Numbered from the stretch's first letter, positions 7,152 through 14,710 are shown. The stretch: DNA of 21,563 nucleotides from Bacillota bacterium (GCA_023395775.1 JAEWYA010000189.1:1-21563); one strand, 5' to 3'. The notes: generated by a model from the letters alone, not told the origin. A program made the numbers and translations.

Positions 7152-7858
7152 GCCTTCTCCGGCTGCTTTGCCGCCGCCCCGACAACCTCAAACTTGTACC
7201 CGACGCCCCAGACGGTCTTCAGCGCCCACTGGTCGGACACATTTTCCACCTTTTCCCGCAGACGCTTGATGTGGACATCCACCGTGCGGCTGTCGCCGAA
7301 GTAGTCAAAGCCCCAGACCTCGTCCAGCAGCTGATTGCGGGTATACACCCGGTTGGGGGTGGCCGCCAGATGGTACAAAAGCTCCAGCTCCTTGGGAGGC
7401 GTGTCGATCTTCTTGTCGTCCACGATCAGTTCGTAGGAGTCCAGGTTGATGACCAGCTTGTCAAAGGTCAGTTTTTTGGACGTATCGTTGGGGATCTCCG
7501 TCCGGCGGAGCACTGCGTTGATACGGGCCAGCAGCTCCTTCATCTCAAAGGGCTTGACGATATAGTCGTCCGCGCCCATCTCAAGGCCCTGAATACGGTC
7601 AAAGACCTCGCTCTTGGCGGTAAGCATAATGATGGGAACCTTGCTGGTTTCCCGGATTTTGGCGCAGACAGACCAGCCGTCCATCACCGGCAGCATAATG
7701 TCCAGCAGGATCAGATCCGGCGCCTGCTTCTGGAATTCCTCCACCGCCTTGCCGCCGTCTCCGGCGATGCGAACATCGAAACCCTCTTTTACAAGATACA
7801 TGTGGATCAGGTCGGAGATGTTGTGATCGTCTTCGACAACCAGAATATTACGCGCCAT
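7148..7858 (-). CDS. OmpR/PhoB-family response regulator
   Basis: The receiver domain (about 1–120) carries the acidic pair in VVEDDH, the phosphate acceptor D53 (LILLDIMLPVMDG), T80 and K102 (YIVKPF). The DNA-binding winged helix lies at about 130–225, with ELELLYHLAATPNRVYTRNQLLDEVWGF… and the recognition-helix region RTVDVHIKRLREK typical of the OmpR subfamily. Length (236 residues) is normal. GGAGG lies 7 bases before the ATG. It is the first gene of the regulator–kinase–htrA operon and probably activates its own promoter, whose -35 region is poor. Confidence 0.95.
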   Translation of the reverse strand: MARNILVVEDDHNISDLIHMYLVKEGFDVRIAGDGGKAVEEFQKQAPDLILLDIMLPVMDGWSVCAKIRETSKVPIIMLTAKSEVFDRIQGLEMGADDYIVKPFEMKELLARINAVLRRTEIPNDTSKKLTFDKLVINLDSYELIVDDKKIDTPPKELELLYHLAATPNRVYTRNQLLDEVWGFDYFGDSRTVDVHIKRLREKVENVSDQWALKTVWGVGYKFEVVGAAAKQPEKA

Positions 7859-7928
7859 AGTCCTGCCTCCGTACTTTTCAAAATGTAGAAAAATAAATTC
7901 GCACCCCGCCGGCGGAAGATTTCTTCCT

Positions 7929-7934
7929 ATTATA
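7929..7934 (-). promoter_or_regulatory. -10 box of the regulator–kinase–htrA operon
   Basis: A perfect TATAAT on the minus strand lies 70 bases before the response-regulator ATG. No good -35 hexamer is found at 16–18 bases; TTCAAC at 19 is the best. A weak -35 with a perfect -10 is the pattern expected of an activator-dependent promoter, possibly autoregulated. Confidence 0.55.
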
Positions 7935-7978
7935 TACGCTTTTGCGGGCGGTTGTTGAATTTTTTGTGAAATACGCGC

Positions 7979-9082
7979 TCAGCTGACAATTTCCGTCATG
8001 GAAAGCAGCCGATCCTCCTCCGTCACAGCGGAGGAGAGAAAGGTCCGCAGCGCTCCGGCAGTCACGCTGCTCCCAAGCCATACGGACACGGCGCTCCGGC
8101 GACTCCGGATCTGCTTTAAAAGCGAGGCGGCTCCGCCCGAGGTGGTCAGTCCGTATCTCGAGCGGTCGATTCTGGGGGTCAGGGGGCAATAGCCCGCCGA
8201 CTGGAGCGCGGGAATGTCGGCGCCCGCCGCGTAAACCAGTCGGGGCTTGACCCCGGCGGCGGCAAAGAGAATTCGATTCATGCGGTCCAGCTGCTCCGCC
8301 GGATGATCCCCGGAGCTGGCAACCAGACCGATGGCGCAGCCGGACGCAGCCAGCCGCCGAAGCTGATCGCCGCAGCGGGACAGGGCCTCCTCCGTGAAAT
8401 AGAAGGCGGCGTGTCCGCTACGGTTTTCCATCGCGTCCAACCATTCGCTCACCATCTCTGCGTCCTCCGCCAGAAAGCAGAGGTAAATGGATTTCCCGGG
8501 GGAATTCTCCGCTGGTTCCGTTGTCTCCGACTCCCCCGGGTCCTGATCCGGCGTTTGAACGGCGTTGGTATTCTTCTGATACTGCTGGTACTTGGTTTCC
8601 ATCTGATAGGCGGCGGTCTCGGTGAACATGCTGTCGGGCAGGACGGCGCTGCTGCTTCTCACCCGGATCAGGTAACCGTGGTTTACCCGGGTGTTGCTGT
8701 AAGTACGACCGAAATAGGACGCCACGGGCGAGGCCGCCACAAAGGTCACGCCCCCCCGGGTTACGCACACGTGATCGTAGACTTCTCCCTGCCCGTCGGT
8801 GCCGGAGCCAGTGCTGACGTCGTACACCAGGGAACGGCTGGAGTCATACAGCACCAGGGTCTGGTTGACGATGTTATAGGAGTACCCCACCCCGGATTCC
8901 CGGAACACGGTGGCGGCAACGTACAGATACCCGCCGAACCAGAAGGGCATGGTGGAGTCGTTCAGATCCAGGACCCGTTCGTCCACGGCGGTAAAGTAAA
9001 CCGAGTCCTCCGCCACAGCGGCCGGGCTGAGGGACAGCAGCATTGCCACGGCAAGCACCGTGGCGGCAAATCGCTTTTTCAC
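7979..9082 (-). CDS. Secreted protein with degenerate polysaccharide-deacetylase-like domain
   Basis: The 367-residue product starts at a GTG and has a clear signal peptide (MKKRFAATVLAVAMLLSLSP, then AAVAEDS). Residues about 30–145 resemble the stalk-type copper-amine-oxidase N-terminal repeats found on clostridial surface proteins. A Gln/Pro/Glu-rich linker follows (about 155–197). Residues about 198–345 follow the NodB-fold pattern: IYLCFLAED aligns with the TFDD strand, HAAFYFTEEAL with the strand after it, LRRLAASGCAIGL with the 'EGHEIGNH' segment, and VKPRLVYAAG with 'KPRLFRPPYG'. The catalytic Asp pair, the first metal-binding His and the RPPYG motif are lost; only H260-P remains. It is therefore probably a non-catalytic, perhaps glycan-binding, surface protein. 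It is divergent from the LCP gene. Confidence 0.7.
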   Translation of the reverse strand: MKKRFAATVLAVAMLLSLSPAAVAEDSVYFTAVDERVLDLNDSTMPFWFGGYLYVAATVFRESGVGYSYNIVNQTLVLYDSSRSLVYDVSTGSGTDGQGEVYDHVCVTRGGVTFVAASPVASYFGRTYSNTRVNHGYLIRVRSSSAVLPDSMFTETAAYQMETKYQQYQKNTNAVQTPDQDPGESETTEPAENSPGKSIYLCFLAEDAEMVSEWLDAMENRSGHAAFYFTEEALSRCGDQLRRLAASGCAIGLVASSGDHPAEQLDRMNRILFAAAGVKPRLVYAAGADIPALQSAGYCPLTPRIDRSRYGLTTSGGAASLLKQIRSRRSAVSVWLGSSVTAGALRTFLSSAVTEEDRLLSMTEIVS

Positions 9083-9148
9083 GCGGCTTTCTCGCCCCCC
9101 TTCCTCCGTTGCGCCGCGGCTATCCCGCGGGTAAATTGATTCTGCCCC

Positions 9149-9178
9149 ATTTTATCACGCTTCACGCCGATTTGTAAA
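9149..9178 (-). promoter_or_regulatory. Candidate promoter for the pseudo-deacetylase gene
   Basis: On the minus strand TTTACA (9173–9178) and TAAAAT (9149–9154) are 18 bases apart, about 65 bases before the GTG start. Confidence 0.45.
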
Positions 9179-9230
9179 GCATCATACCCACGGGCGGCAT
9201 TCCTGCCGCGCCGTCCGCGCAAATCCAACC

Positions 9231-9259
9231 TTGCGCTTTACTCCGGGAGGCGCTATAAT
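9231..9259 (+). promoter_or_regulatory. Sigma-A-type promoter for the LCP–SLH operon
   Basis: TTGCGC (9231–9236) and a perfect TATAAT (9254–9259) have a 17-base spacer. The start near 9266 gives a leader of about 140 bases before the ATG at 9406. The divergent promoter lies about 50 bases away, so the 323-base gap 9083–9405 is mostly promoter and leader; I see no gene in it. Confidence 0.7.
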
Positions 9260-9405
9260 AGAAAACAACTGTTAAGCGGCGGTTGTGCCGGGGAATCCGG
9301 TCCATGGCCGCGGCAAGTACCGGCGAAATTACGCTGTTCCATTTAAATTTTAAGTCTCTTTGCCGCAGTTCGGCGGAGAGCTCAGGTAAGGAGTTTGCTG
9401 CATCG

Positions 9406-10416
9406 ATGTCAAGAAAACGCCGCCGCAGCCGGATTACCGTGGGTCAGCGCTGCCTGATGGTACTCGCCGCGGTTTTACTTGTAGTTGTGGCCCTGACCTG
9501 CGCATATAAAGCGCTTGTCCACCCGCCTCAGCGGGAGGACGAGGCAGCCGGAAGCGCGGCGGCAGTGTCCGACGTCCCCCCCGAGAAGCAGGATGCCGAC
9601 CAGCTGGCCCTGGCGGCCAAGGCCGCGCACACCGCCCGTAAATCCGACTTTTACACGATTTTGGTTTCCGGTGTGGACGACGGGAACGGCGGCAGCGACA
9701 CCAATATTCTGGTGGCGGTGGATGCCGGGGCCGGGCAAATATACGGGGTGAACATTCCCCGGGACACCAAAATCAACATCAACGGAAAAAACCACAAGTT
9801 CAACGCCGCCTACAACATCGGCGGCATGGATCAGGTGGCGGAAACGCTCTCCCGGCAGTTGGGAATTCCGGTGGACTATACCGTGGAGGTCAGCCTGAAG
9901 GCATTTTCCGCGCTGGTGGACGCCATTGGCGGTGTGGATTTTAATATTCCCATCGATATGGACTACGACGACCCGTATCAGGACCTGTCCATCCACTTCC
10001 GCGCCGGAACGCAGCATCTCACCGGCGCGGAAGCTCTGAAGGTGGTCCGTTTCCGCCACAACAACGATGGCACCGGCTACGGCAGCGAGGACATCGGCCG
10101 GATGAAGACCCAGCAGGACTTTTTAAAAACCGTGGCAAAGCAGACGCTTCGGCCCGCCAATCTCACAAAGGTCTCCGATTTTGCCAAGATTTTTCAAAAA
10201 TACGTGAAGACCGACCTGGCGCTGGGCGAGCTGGCCTGGCTCGGACAGGAGGCTTTTACCATTGGGGCGGACAACATTGATTTTTCCACTTTGCCAGGTG
10301 AATGGACCTCTCCCTATATCTATTTAAACGCCGATGAGGTGCTGACCATCGTGAACGAACACTTGAACCCCTATGTGGAGGATCGGGTTCCGGAGGATCT
10401 GAATATCCTGTCCTGA
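9406..10416 (+). CDS. LytR-CpsA-Psr (LCP) family cell-wall ligase
   Basis: LCP proteins attach teichoic acids or capsular glycans to peptidoglycan, on the outer face of the membrane, using polyprenyl-pyrophosphate-linked donors. This 336-residue protein has a short basic cytoplasmic start (SRKRRRSR), one membrane helix at about 14–36, a linker, and the LCP domain at about 82–245. Characteristic residues are D98 (GGSDTNIL), R119-D120 (NIPRDT), R215 and R217 (VVRFRHNN), D229, R232 and Q236 (SEDIGRMKTQQ). The frame is open further upstream, but ATG 9406 has TAAGGAG about 12 bases before it and gives a normal N-terminus; ATG 9304 lacks a ribosome binding site. The next gene follows after 34 bases, probably in one operon. 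Confidence 0.92.
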   Translation: MSRKRRRSRITVGQRCLMVLAAVLLVVVALTCAYKALVHPPQREDEAAGSAAAVSDVPPEKQDADQLALAAKAAHTARKSDFYTILVSGVDDGNGGSDTNILVAVDAGAGQIYGVNIPRDTKININGKNHKFNAAYNIGGMDQVAETLSRQLGIPVDYTVEVSLKAFSALVDAIGGVDFNIPIDMDYDDPYQDLSIHFRAGTQHLTGAEALKVVRFRHNNDGTGYGSEDIGRMKTQQDFLKTVAKQTLRPANLTKVSDFAKIFQKYVKTDLALGELAWLGQEAFTIGADNIDFSTLPGEWTSPYIYLNADEVLTIVNEHLNPYVEDRVPEDLNILS

Positions 10417-10450
10417 GACGCTTTTGGCCGCATCCGCAAAAGGAGGACTT

Positions 10451-11926
10451 ATGCTGAACCTGAAAAAACGCCTGACCGGACTGGCCCTGACGATTGCTTT
10501 ATCGGCGGCTCTGTGTGTTCCTGCGGCGGCCGCGCAGAATTCTGCCGACAATTTTGTCCGGGGAAAAACCTACGGCGGGGAATTTTCCGATGTAGTTCCC
10601 GGCTCAACTTTTTACGACAACGCGGCGGCCCTGTATGAATACGGACTGTCCGTCGGAAAGATGGACGGGACCTTTGGTCTGCGGGACAGCGTGACCGTGG
10701 GGCAGATCGTGATTTTTGCGGGACGCATCCGCAGTCTTTATGCCACCGGAGACACCGAGGCCGGCGCCGCCGGCTTTCGACGGGAGGGACAGGCGTCCTA
10801 TGAGCCGTATCTTGCCTATTTGCAGAGCACCGGCGTGCTGGCGGATGAATTAGACGGCCTGTACCGCGCCCCCGCCACCCGGGCTCAGGTAGCTCATGTG
10901 CTGGCGGAGACGCTGCCGTCGAGCACCCTGCCTTTGGTGAACGATTCGCTGGTGACAACGGCCTATGCCTCCCGCCAGTACATCACGGACGTGACGGAGT
11001 ACACGCCCTATTACGACGACATTCTGACACTTTACAAGGCGGGGCTCTGCGTGGGGTCCGACGCAAGCGGCGCCTTTGGTCCCGACAACACGATTACCCG
11101 CGGCGCGGCAGCGGCCATGCTGACCCGCATGGTGGACCCCTTCCTGCGGCTGACGCCGGAGTGGACAGTTGCTGCCACAACGGTATCCGCCGGCAGTTAC
11201 AGCGCGGCGGGCACCTCCTGGGGGGATCTTATCACCGGCGATACCACTTATACCGCTGCCCCCACCACGCAGGGCCAGATTGCATCGGACGTCGCCTACA
11301 TGCTCTCCCGCGAGACAAACGTACTGGAGTTGAATTACGGCGGCGCCGTCACCTCCCGGTACGTGGACAGCGTGATGAACACGGCGCTGGATGCCGCCAA
11401 GTCCTGCTGCGAGCAGATGTACAATTCTGTGGAATGTACTTATGAGGGACTTACCGGAAAAGTAACGATGACTTTCTCCGCCGTCGCGGCAGGGGCAAAC
11501 CTCTCCTCTTACCGGGACTATACGCTCAACGCCGCCATCGCCGTTCACGATCAGCTGTGGAGCGAGGGCGTCATCACCGCGGATATGACGGAAAAGGAAA
11601 AGGCGAAGGTTTACTTTAAGTGGATCTGCGACAACTGCGTTTATGACACCGGCGCAGGGGATGACTCCATTTCCCACATTGCCTATGCGCTGTTCCGGAA
11701 TGGACGGGCCGTGTGCGACGGATACTCGGGGGCCTATAACCTGCTTTTAAAGCTGGAGGGGATCGACTGCTACGCCCTATCCAACGCCGACCACATCTGG
11801 ACGGTGGCCACTTTGGACGGCACATCCTGTCACATCGACACCACTTGGGGCGACAGCTCCGGGTCGGTGGACTACCGCTACTTTGCCATGACGGCGGAGC
11901 AGTCTCGGAGCTATCACCCCTGGTAG
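10451..11926 (+). CDS. SLH-domain protein with transglutaminase-like domain
   Basis: The 491-residue protein has a signal peptide (about 1–28, ending AAAAQ). Residues about 46–97, 117–155 and 177–230 are three SLH-type repeats (for example FSDVVPGSTFYDNAAALYEYGLSVG and ITDVTEYTPYYDDILTLYKAGLCVG are typical), which bind pyruvylated wall polymers. A Thr/Ala/Ser-rich linker leads to a transglutaminase-like domain (about 355–491) with C422 (AVCDGYSGAYNLLLK), H448 (ADHIWTV) and D463 (HIDTTWGD), so the Cys-His-Asp triad is intact. Whether it is a peptidase or cross-linking enzyme is not clear. AGGAGG precedes the ATG by 4 bases. It lies directly behind the LCP gene, consistent with shared wall-assembly or wall-anchoring work, and ends soon after the domain. 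Confidence 0.88.
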   Translation: MLNLKKRLTGLALTIALSAALCVPAAAAQNSADNFVRGKTYGGEFSDVVPGSTFYDNAAALYEYGLSVGKMDGTFGLRDSVTVGQIVIFAGRIRSLYATGDTEAGAAGFRREGQASYEPYLAYLQSTGVLADELDGLYRAPATRAQVAHVLAETLPSSTLPLVNDSLVTTAYASRQYITDVTEYTPYYDDILTLYKAGLCVGSDASGAFGPDNTITRGAAAAMLTRMVDPFLRLTPEWTVAATTVSAGSYSAAGTSWGDLITGDTTYTAAPTTQGQIASDVAYMLSRETNVLELNYGGAVTSRYVDSVMNTALDAAKSCCEQMYNSVECTYEGLTGKVTMTFSAVAAGANLSSYRDYTLNAAIAVHDQLWSEGVITADMTEKEKAKVYFKWICDNCVYDTGAGDDSISHIAYALFRNGRAVCDGYSGAYNLLLKLEGIDCYALSNADHIWTVATLDGTSCHIDTTWGDSSGSVDYRYFAMTAEQSRSYHPW

Positions 11927-11937
11927 AAATTAAATTA

Positions 11938-11977
11938 AAAACCGCGCCGGAGAGGATTTACTCTCCGGCGCGGTTTT
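11938..11977. terminator. Bidirectional terminator between the SLH gene and rsmI
   Basis: A 17-bp perfect stem (11938–11954 with 11961–11977, core ACCGCGCCGGAGAG) with a 6-base loop sits between converging genes. TTTTCTTGTTT lies at its end on the plus strand and an A/T-rich tail on the minus strand. Confidence 0.9.
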
Positions 11978-11983
11978 CTTGTT

Positions 11984-12829
11984 TCAGTCATGCTCCGCTT
12001 CAGCGGCGACAGCGGCGTTGTACAGATCGTTTCGGCCGAGACCCGTCGCGTCGGACACCTGCCGGACTGCGTCCTTCATCCGTATACCCCGAGCCTTCAG
12101 GGCCAGCACCTGCCGAACACCCTCGTCCGGCGTGATCTCCGCCTCAGCCATCGGTTCAGCGCCCGCCAGCACCAGAACATATTCCCCCCGGGGGTCGTTC
12201 TCCCGGTAATAAGCCGAGGCTTCGCCCAGCGTGCAGCGCATGGTCTCCTCGTGGAGCTTTGTCAGCTCCCGGCACAGGGCGATTTTTCGTCCCGGGCCGA
12301 AGGCTGTGCACAGATCGTCCAGTGTGCCCCGGAGCTTGTGGGGCGCCTCGTGGAACAGCATGGTGCGCCGCTCATTCTGAAGGGACGCCAGATGTTCCCG
12401 TCGCTCCTTTTTATTGGTGGAGAGAAACCCCTCAAAGGTGAAGCGGCCCGTGGGCAGTCCGCTGACGGCCAGGGCGTTCACCGCGGCGCAGCAGCCGGGG
12501 ATGGACAGAACCTCCACCCCGCTTTCGGCGCACAGACGCACCAGATCCTCCCCCGGATCGGAGACGGCGGGCGTTCCCGCGTCGGTCACCAGCGCGCAGC
12601 TCTCCCCCGCCAGCAGGCGGCTGAGCACCGACTGCCCCGCGGAGACATGGTTGTGCTCATGATAGCTCAACAGAGGTTTTTTGATTTGGAAGTGATTCAG
12701 CAGCTTCACGGAGACCCGGGTATCCTCGGCGGCAATAAAATCCACCGATTCCAGTGTTTCCACCGCCCGCGGGGAAAAGTCGCCCAGGTTCCCGATGGGG
12801 GTGGCGACCAGATACAGCGTTCCGCTCAT
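11984..12829 (-). CDS. rsmI: 16S rRNA (cytidine-1402-2'-O)-methyltransferase RsmI
   Basis: RsmI adds a 2'-O-methyl group to C1402 in the decoding centre of 16S rRNA, using S-adenosylmethionine. The 281-residue protein has all the usual landmarks: GTLYLVATPIGNLGDFSPRA at the start, AAEDTR, SYHEHN, VTDAGTPAVSDPG, SIPGCCAAVNALAVSGLPTG and FHEAPHKL. Length is normal. The gene follows the tRNA methyltransferase gene after a 12-base gap, with a GGAG ribosome binding site. The order with a YabB-type methyltransferase matches the yabB–yazA–rsmI neighbourhood of Bacillus, without a yazA-like gene. It ends against a shared bidirectional hairpin. Confidence 0.96.
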   Translation of the reverse strand: MSGTLYLVATPIGNLGDFSPRAVETLESVDFIAAEDTRVSVKLLNHFQIKKPLLSYHEHNHVSAGQSVLSRLLAGESCALVTDAGTPAVSDPGEDLVRLCAESGVEVLSIPGCCAAVNALAVSGLPTGRFTFEGFLSTNKKERREHLASLQNERRTMLFHEAPHKLRGTLDDLCTAFGPGRKIALCRELTKLHEETMRCTLGEASAYYRENDPRGEYVLVLAGAEPMAEAEITPDEGVRQVLALKARGIRMKDAVRQVSDATGLGRNDLYNAAVAAEAEHD

Positions 12830-12841
12830 GACTTTTCTCCT

Positions 12842-13567
12842 TTAGTTGGATGTTCGGAAATAAACGGCGTCATACTCGTCTGTTGGGGCACCGGACGCAT
12901 CCGCAAGACGCAGCGGCGGCTCGGTGATAAGCCCGGGCTTTCCGCCCCGGCGTGCCTCCAGGAGCAGCAGGGACGGCGCGGCTCCCGGCCGAGCCTCCAC
13001 CATGCGCAGCCGCTTTGGCTCCAAACCGTTTTCCCGCAGGGCACACACAAGGTCACACAGCCGCTCGGGCCGGTACACCACACAGAAATCCCCGCCCCAG
13101 CGGAGCAGATATGCCGCCGCCCGGCACACGTCCGAGAGCGTGCAGCCCGTCTCGCTGCGTGCAGTCCGCCGCGCGGCGTCCGGGGCGGCTTTGCCGCTGC
13201 CGCCGGTGAAATAGGGAGGATTGGAAACGCACAGGTCAAAGCTCCCCGCGCTCAGCAGCGAACGAATGTCCCGCAGGTCTGCCCGCAGCGTTATAAGTCG
13301 GTCCCGCAGGCCGTTTTCCTCCGCCGCACGGACTGCCAGCGCCGCAGCGGGGCTTTGTAGCTCCACGCCGGTGACGCGCAGGTCCCGTTGGCGCTGAAGC
13401 AGCAGCAGCCCCAGCAGCCCTGTTCCGCTGCCCAGATCGCATACCTGCAGCCCGGGCCGCAGCTTTGGAAACCCACCCAGCAGGAAAGCGTCCGTGCCGG
13501 GCTTATGGGCGCTCTCGTCCCAGCAGAAGCGGAGGCCGCCCGGACAAAGGTCGTCCCAGTGTTCCAT
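12842..13567 (-). CDS. trmN6: tRNA1(Val) (adenine-N6)-methyltransferase-type protein (YabB/TrmN6 family)
   Basis: This is a class I S-adenosylmethionine methyltransferase of 241 residues. Motif I is CDLGSGTGLLGLLL (43–56) and the N6-adenine motif is NPPYF (116–120), preceded by FDLCVS. The N-terminal segment GLRFCWDESAHKPGTDAFLL matches the TrmN6/YabB family, which methylates A37 of tRNA1(Val) in E. coli; the exact target in Firmicutes is inferred from family and context. The ATG at 13567 has GGAGG at normal distance. It is the first gene of a two-gene operon with rsmI, driven by a clear promoter at 13607–13635. Confidence 0.85.
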   Translation of the reverse strand: MEHWDDLCPGGLRFCWDESAHKPGTDAFLLGGFPKLRPGLQVCDLGSGTGLLGLLLLQRQRDLRVTGVELQSPAAALAVRAAEENGLRDRLITLRADLRDIRSLLSAGSFDLCVSNPPYFTGGSGKAAPDAARRTARSETGCTLSDVCRAAAYLLRWGGDFCVVYRPERLCDLVCALRENGLEPKRLRMVEARPGAAPSLLLLEARRGGKPGLITEPPLRLADASGAPTDEYDAVYFRTSN

Positions 13568-13606
13568 GGCGCGCTCCTCCCTCCACGGTCAATTCTTCAA
13601 ACTTTA

Positions 13607-13635
13607 ATTATACGGCAAACGGACGCTTTTCGCAA
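13607..13635 (-). promoter_or_regulatory. Promoter of the trmN6–rsmI operon
   Basis: On the minus strand TTGCGA (13630–13635) and a perfect TATAAT (13607–13612) have a 17-base spacer, 40 bases before the ATG. Confidence 0.72.
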
Positions 13636-13669
13636 GGAAATCCGCCGCTTCCGGCATGAGAGAATAAAA

Positions 13670-13693
13670 GCACCGCAGGAAATCCTGCGGTGC
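13670..13693 (-). terminator. Terminator of the ferredoxin gene
   Basis: An 11-bp perfect stem (GCACCGCAGGA and complement) with a very small loop is followed on the minus strand by TTTTATT, 20 bases past the ferredoxin stop codon. Confidence 0.85.
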
Positions 13694-13712
13694 CTTTATG
13701 TACGCTTTTACC

Positions 13713-13886
13713 TTATTCGGCGGGAACAATGGCGCCGTTGGGGCAGGTATCGCTGCAAGAACCACAGTCCAGGCAAGCAGAAGCGTCGATGACATAGGAC
13801 TCATCGCCCTGGCTGATGGCGCCGGCGGGGCAAACGTCCGCGCAGGAGCCGCAGCTTACGCAGGCAGAAGTGATTTTGTAAGCCAT
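13713..13886 (-). CDS. 2[4Fe-4S] ferredoxin, clostridial type
   Basis: The 57-residue protein carries two classic cluster motifs, ACVSCGSCADVCPAGAI and ACLDCGSCSDTCPNGAI, each CxxCxxCxxxCP, with the N-terminus MAYKITS typical of clostridial ferredoxins. It is a small soluble electron carrier of anaerobic metabolism, serving for example pyruvate:ferredoxin oxidoreductase and hydrogenases. GGAGG lies about 8 bases before the ATG. It has its own promoter and terminator, so it is a stand-alone gene. All eight cluster-binding cysteines and both prolines are present. Confidence 0.96.
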   Translation of the reverse strand: MAYKITSACVSCGSCADVCPAGAISQGDESYVIDASACLDCGSCSDTCPNGAIVPAE

Positions 13887-13918
13887 GGGAAAGCACCTCC
13901 ATAAAAATTAGTGAATTT

Positions 13919-13946
13919 ATTGTAACACACGCTATAAAAAAAGCAA
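13919..13946 (-). promoter_or_regulatory. Promoter of the ferredoxin gene
   Basis: On the minus strand TTGCTT (13941–13946) and TACAAT (13919–13924) have a 16-base spacer, within an AT-rich tract and about 33 bases before the ATG. Confidence 0.65.
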
Positions 13947-14045
13947 GCAATTTCTCGAAAAAGATATTGGAAATTCGGCAGGCATATGACCGAGCCTTCT
14001 GTCGCTGCAACAGGAAAAGCAGCGTTCACAATTTATTTTCATTTT

Positions 14046-14062
14046 GGTCAAAGAAAGTCAAA
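14046..14062 (+). promoter_or_regulatory. CtsR box 1
   Basis: The heptads GGTCAAA (14046–14052) and AGTCAAA (14056–14062) are direct repeats separated by GAA, which is the known CtsR operator pattern (R-GTCAAA-NNN-R-GTCAAA). The box lies just upstream of the -35 hexamer of the operon promoter. Confidence 0.88.
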
Positions 14063-14071
14063 AATTAGGCC

Positions 14072-14099
14072 TTGACATTTTTCACGACCGTGCTATACT
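14072..14099 (+). promoter_or_regulatory. Promoter of the ctsR–mcsA–clpC operon
   Basis: A perfect TTGACA (14072–14077) and TATACT (14094–14099) have a 16-base spacer. CtsR boxes lie on both sides, so repressor can block polymerase from either end. Confidence 0.85.
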
Positions 14100-14114
14100 A
14101 CGTGTCAGATAAAA

Positions 14115-14137
14115 GGTTAAAGAAAGTCAAAGTCAAA
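14115..14137 (+). promoter_or_regulatory. CtsR box 2 with a third heptad
   Basis: GGTTAAA (14115–14121), AGTCAAA (14125–14131) and an overlapping AGTCAAA (14131–14137) lie about +9 to +31 from the predicted start. The first heptad differs from consensus by one base. Two registers of binding are possible because the second and third heptads share one A. Confidence 0.8.
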
Positions 14138-14164
14138 TGAATAGCAAAGAAAGAAGTGGTATGA

Positions 14165-14620
14165 ATGGGCATTTCCGATTTGATCGCCAGTTTCCTGCAG
14201 GAGGGTTTGGATGAATCCGACGGCGGGGTGCTGGAGGTCCAGCGGAGCGATCTGGCCCAGCGGTTCAACTGTGTGCCCAGTCAGATCAATTACGTCATGA
14301 GCACCCGATTCTCCCCGGAGCACGGCTACATCGTGGAGAGCCGCCGGGGCGGCAACGGATATATTCGGATCACCCGGGTACGGATGGACCGGCAGACGCT
14401 TTTGATGCACGTTATCAATTCCGTGGGCGACGAGTTGGACCTTCCTTCGGCCAGAGCGATTCTGAGCAACCTGGTGTCCTCCGGGGCGCTGGATGAAGGC
14501 GTCGGCGAGACGATGCTGATTTGCATGGGGGACAGGGCGCTGGGGGCAGTGCCGCGAGAGGCGCGGGACGCCGTCAGGGCCGAGGTCATGAAGCAGGTCC
14601 TGATCCACCAGATGGGGTAA
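14165..14620 (+). CDS. ctsR: Transcriptional repressor CtsR
   Basis: CtsR represses class III heat-shock genes (clp genes) and is released from DNA on heat. The 151-residue protein has the typical length, a winged helix-turn-helix start (ISDLIASFLQEGL, LAQRFNCVPSQINYVMSTRF) and the wing segment RRGGNGYIRI. In most CtsR proteins this glycine loop reads RGGGG and is the proposed intrinsic thermosensor; here residue 64 is Asn. The C-terminal half is the conserved four-helix dimerisation domain. The ribosome binding site is weak (AAGAAGTGG). An ATG four bases earlier is in another frame. It is first in the operon and its own promoter carries two CtsR boxes, so it is autorepressed. Confidence 0.94.
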   Translation: MGISDLIASFLQEGLDESDGGVLEVQRSDLAQRFNCVPSQINYVMSTRFSPEHGYIVESRRGGNGYIRITRVRMDRQTLLMHVINSVGDELDLPSARAILSNLVSSGALDEGVGETMLICMGDRALGAVPREARDAVRAEVMKQVLIHQMG

Positions 14621-14710
14621 TTCCCCACATTCCGGCACGGGACAGCGGAATAAGCGCACACCCTATTGAATTCAATTATATTTTATATAGTCTTTAAGGA
14701 GGAACTTATC

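Noticed and set aside
11990..13360. Long plus-strand open frame opposite rsmI and trmN6
   Set aside because: Both minus-strand genes are certain; the plus-strand translation is Arg/Gln/Pro/Gly-rich with no family match.
14645..14710. AT-rich stretch before mcsA as a second promoter
   Set aside because: It contains TTGAAT and TATAT-like words but not at usable spacing; read-through from the CtsR-controlled promoter is enough.
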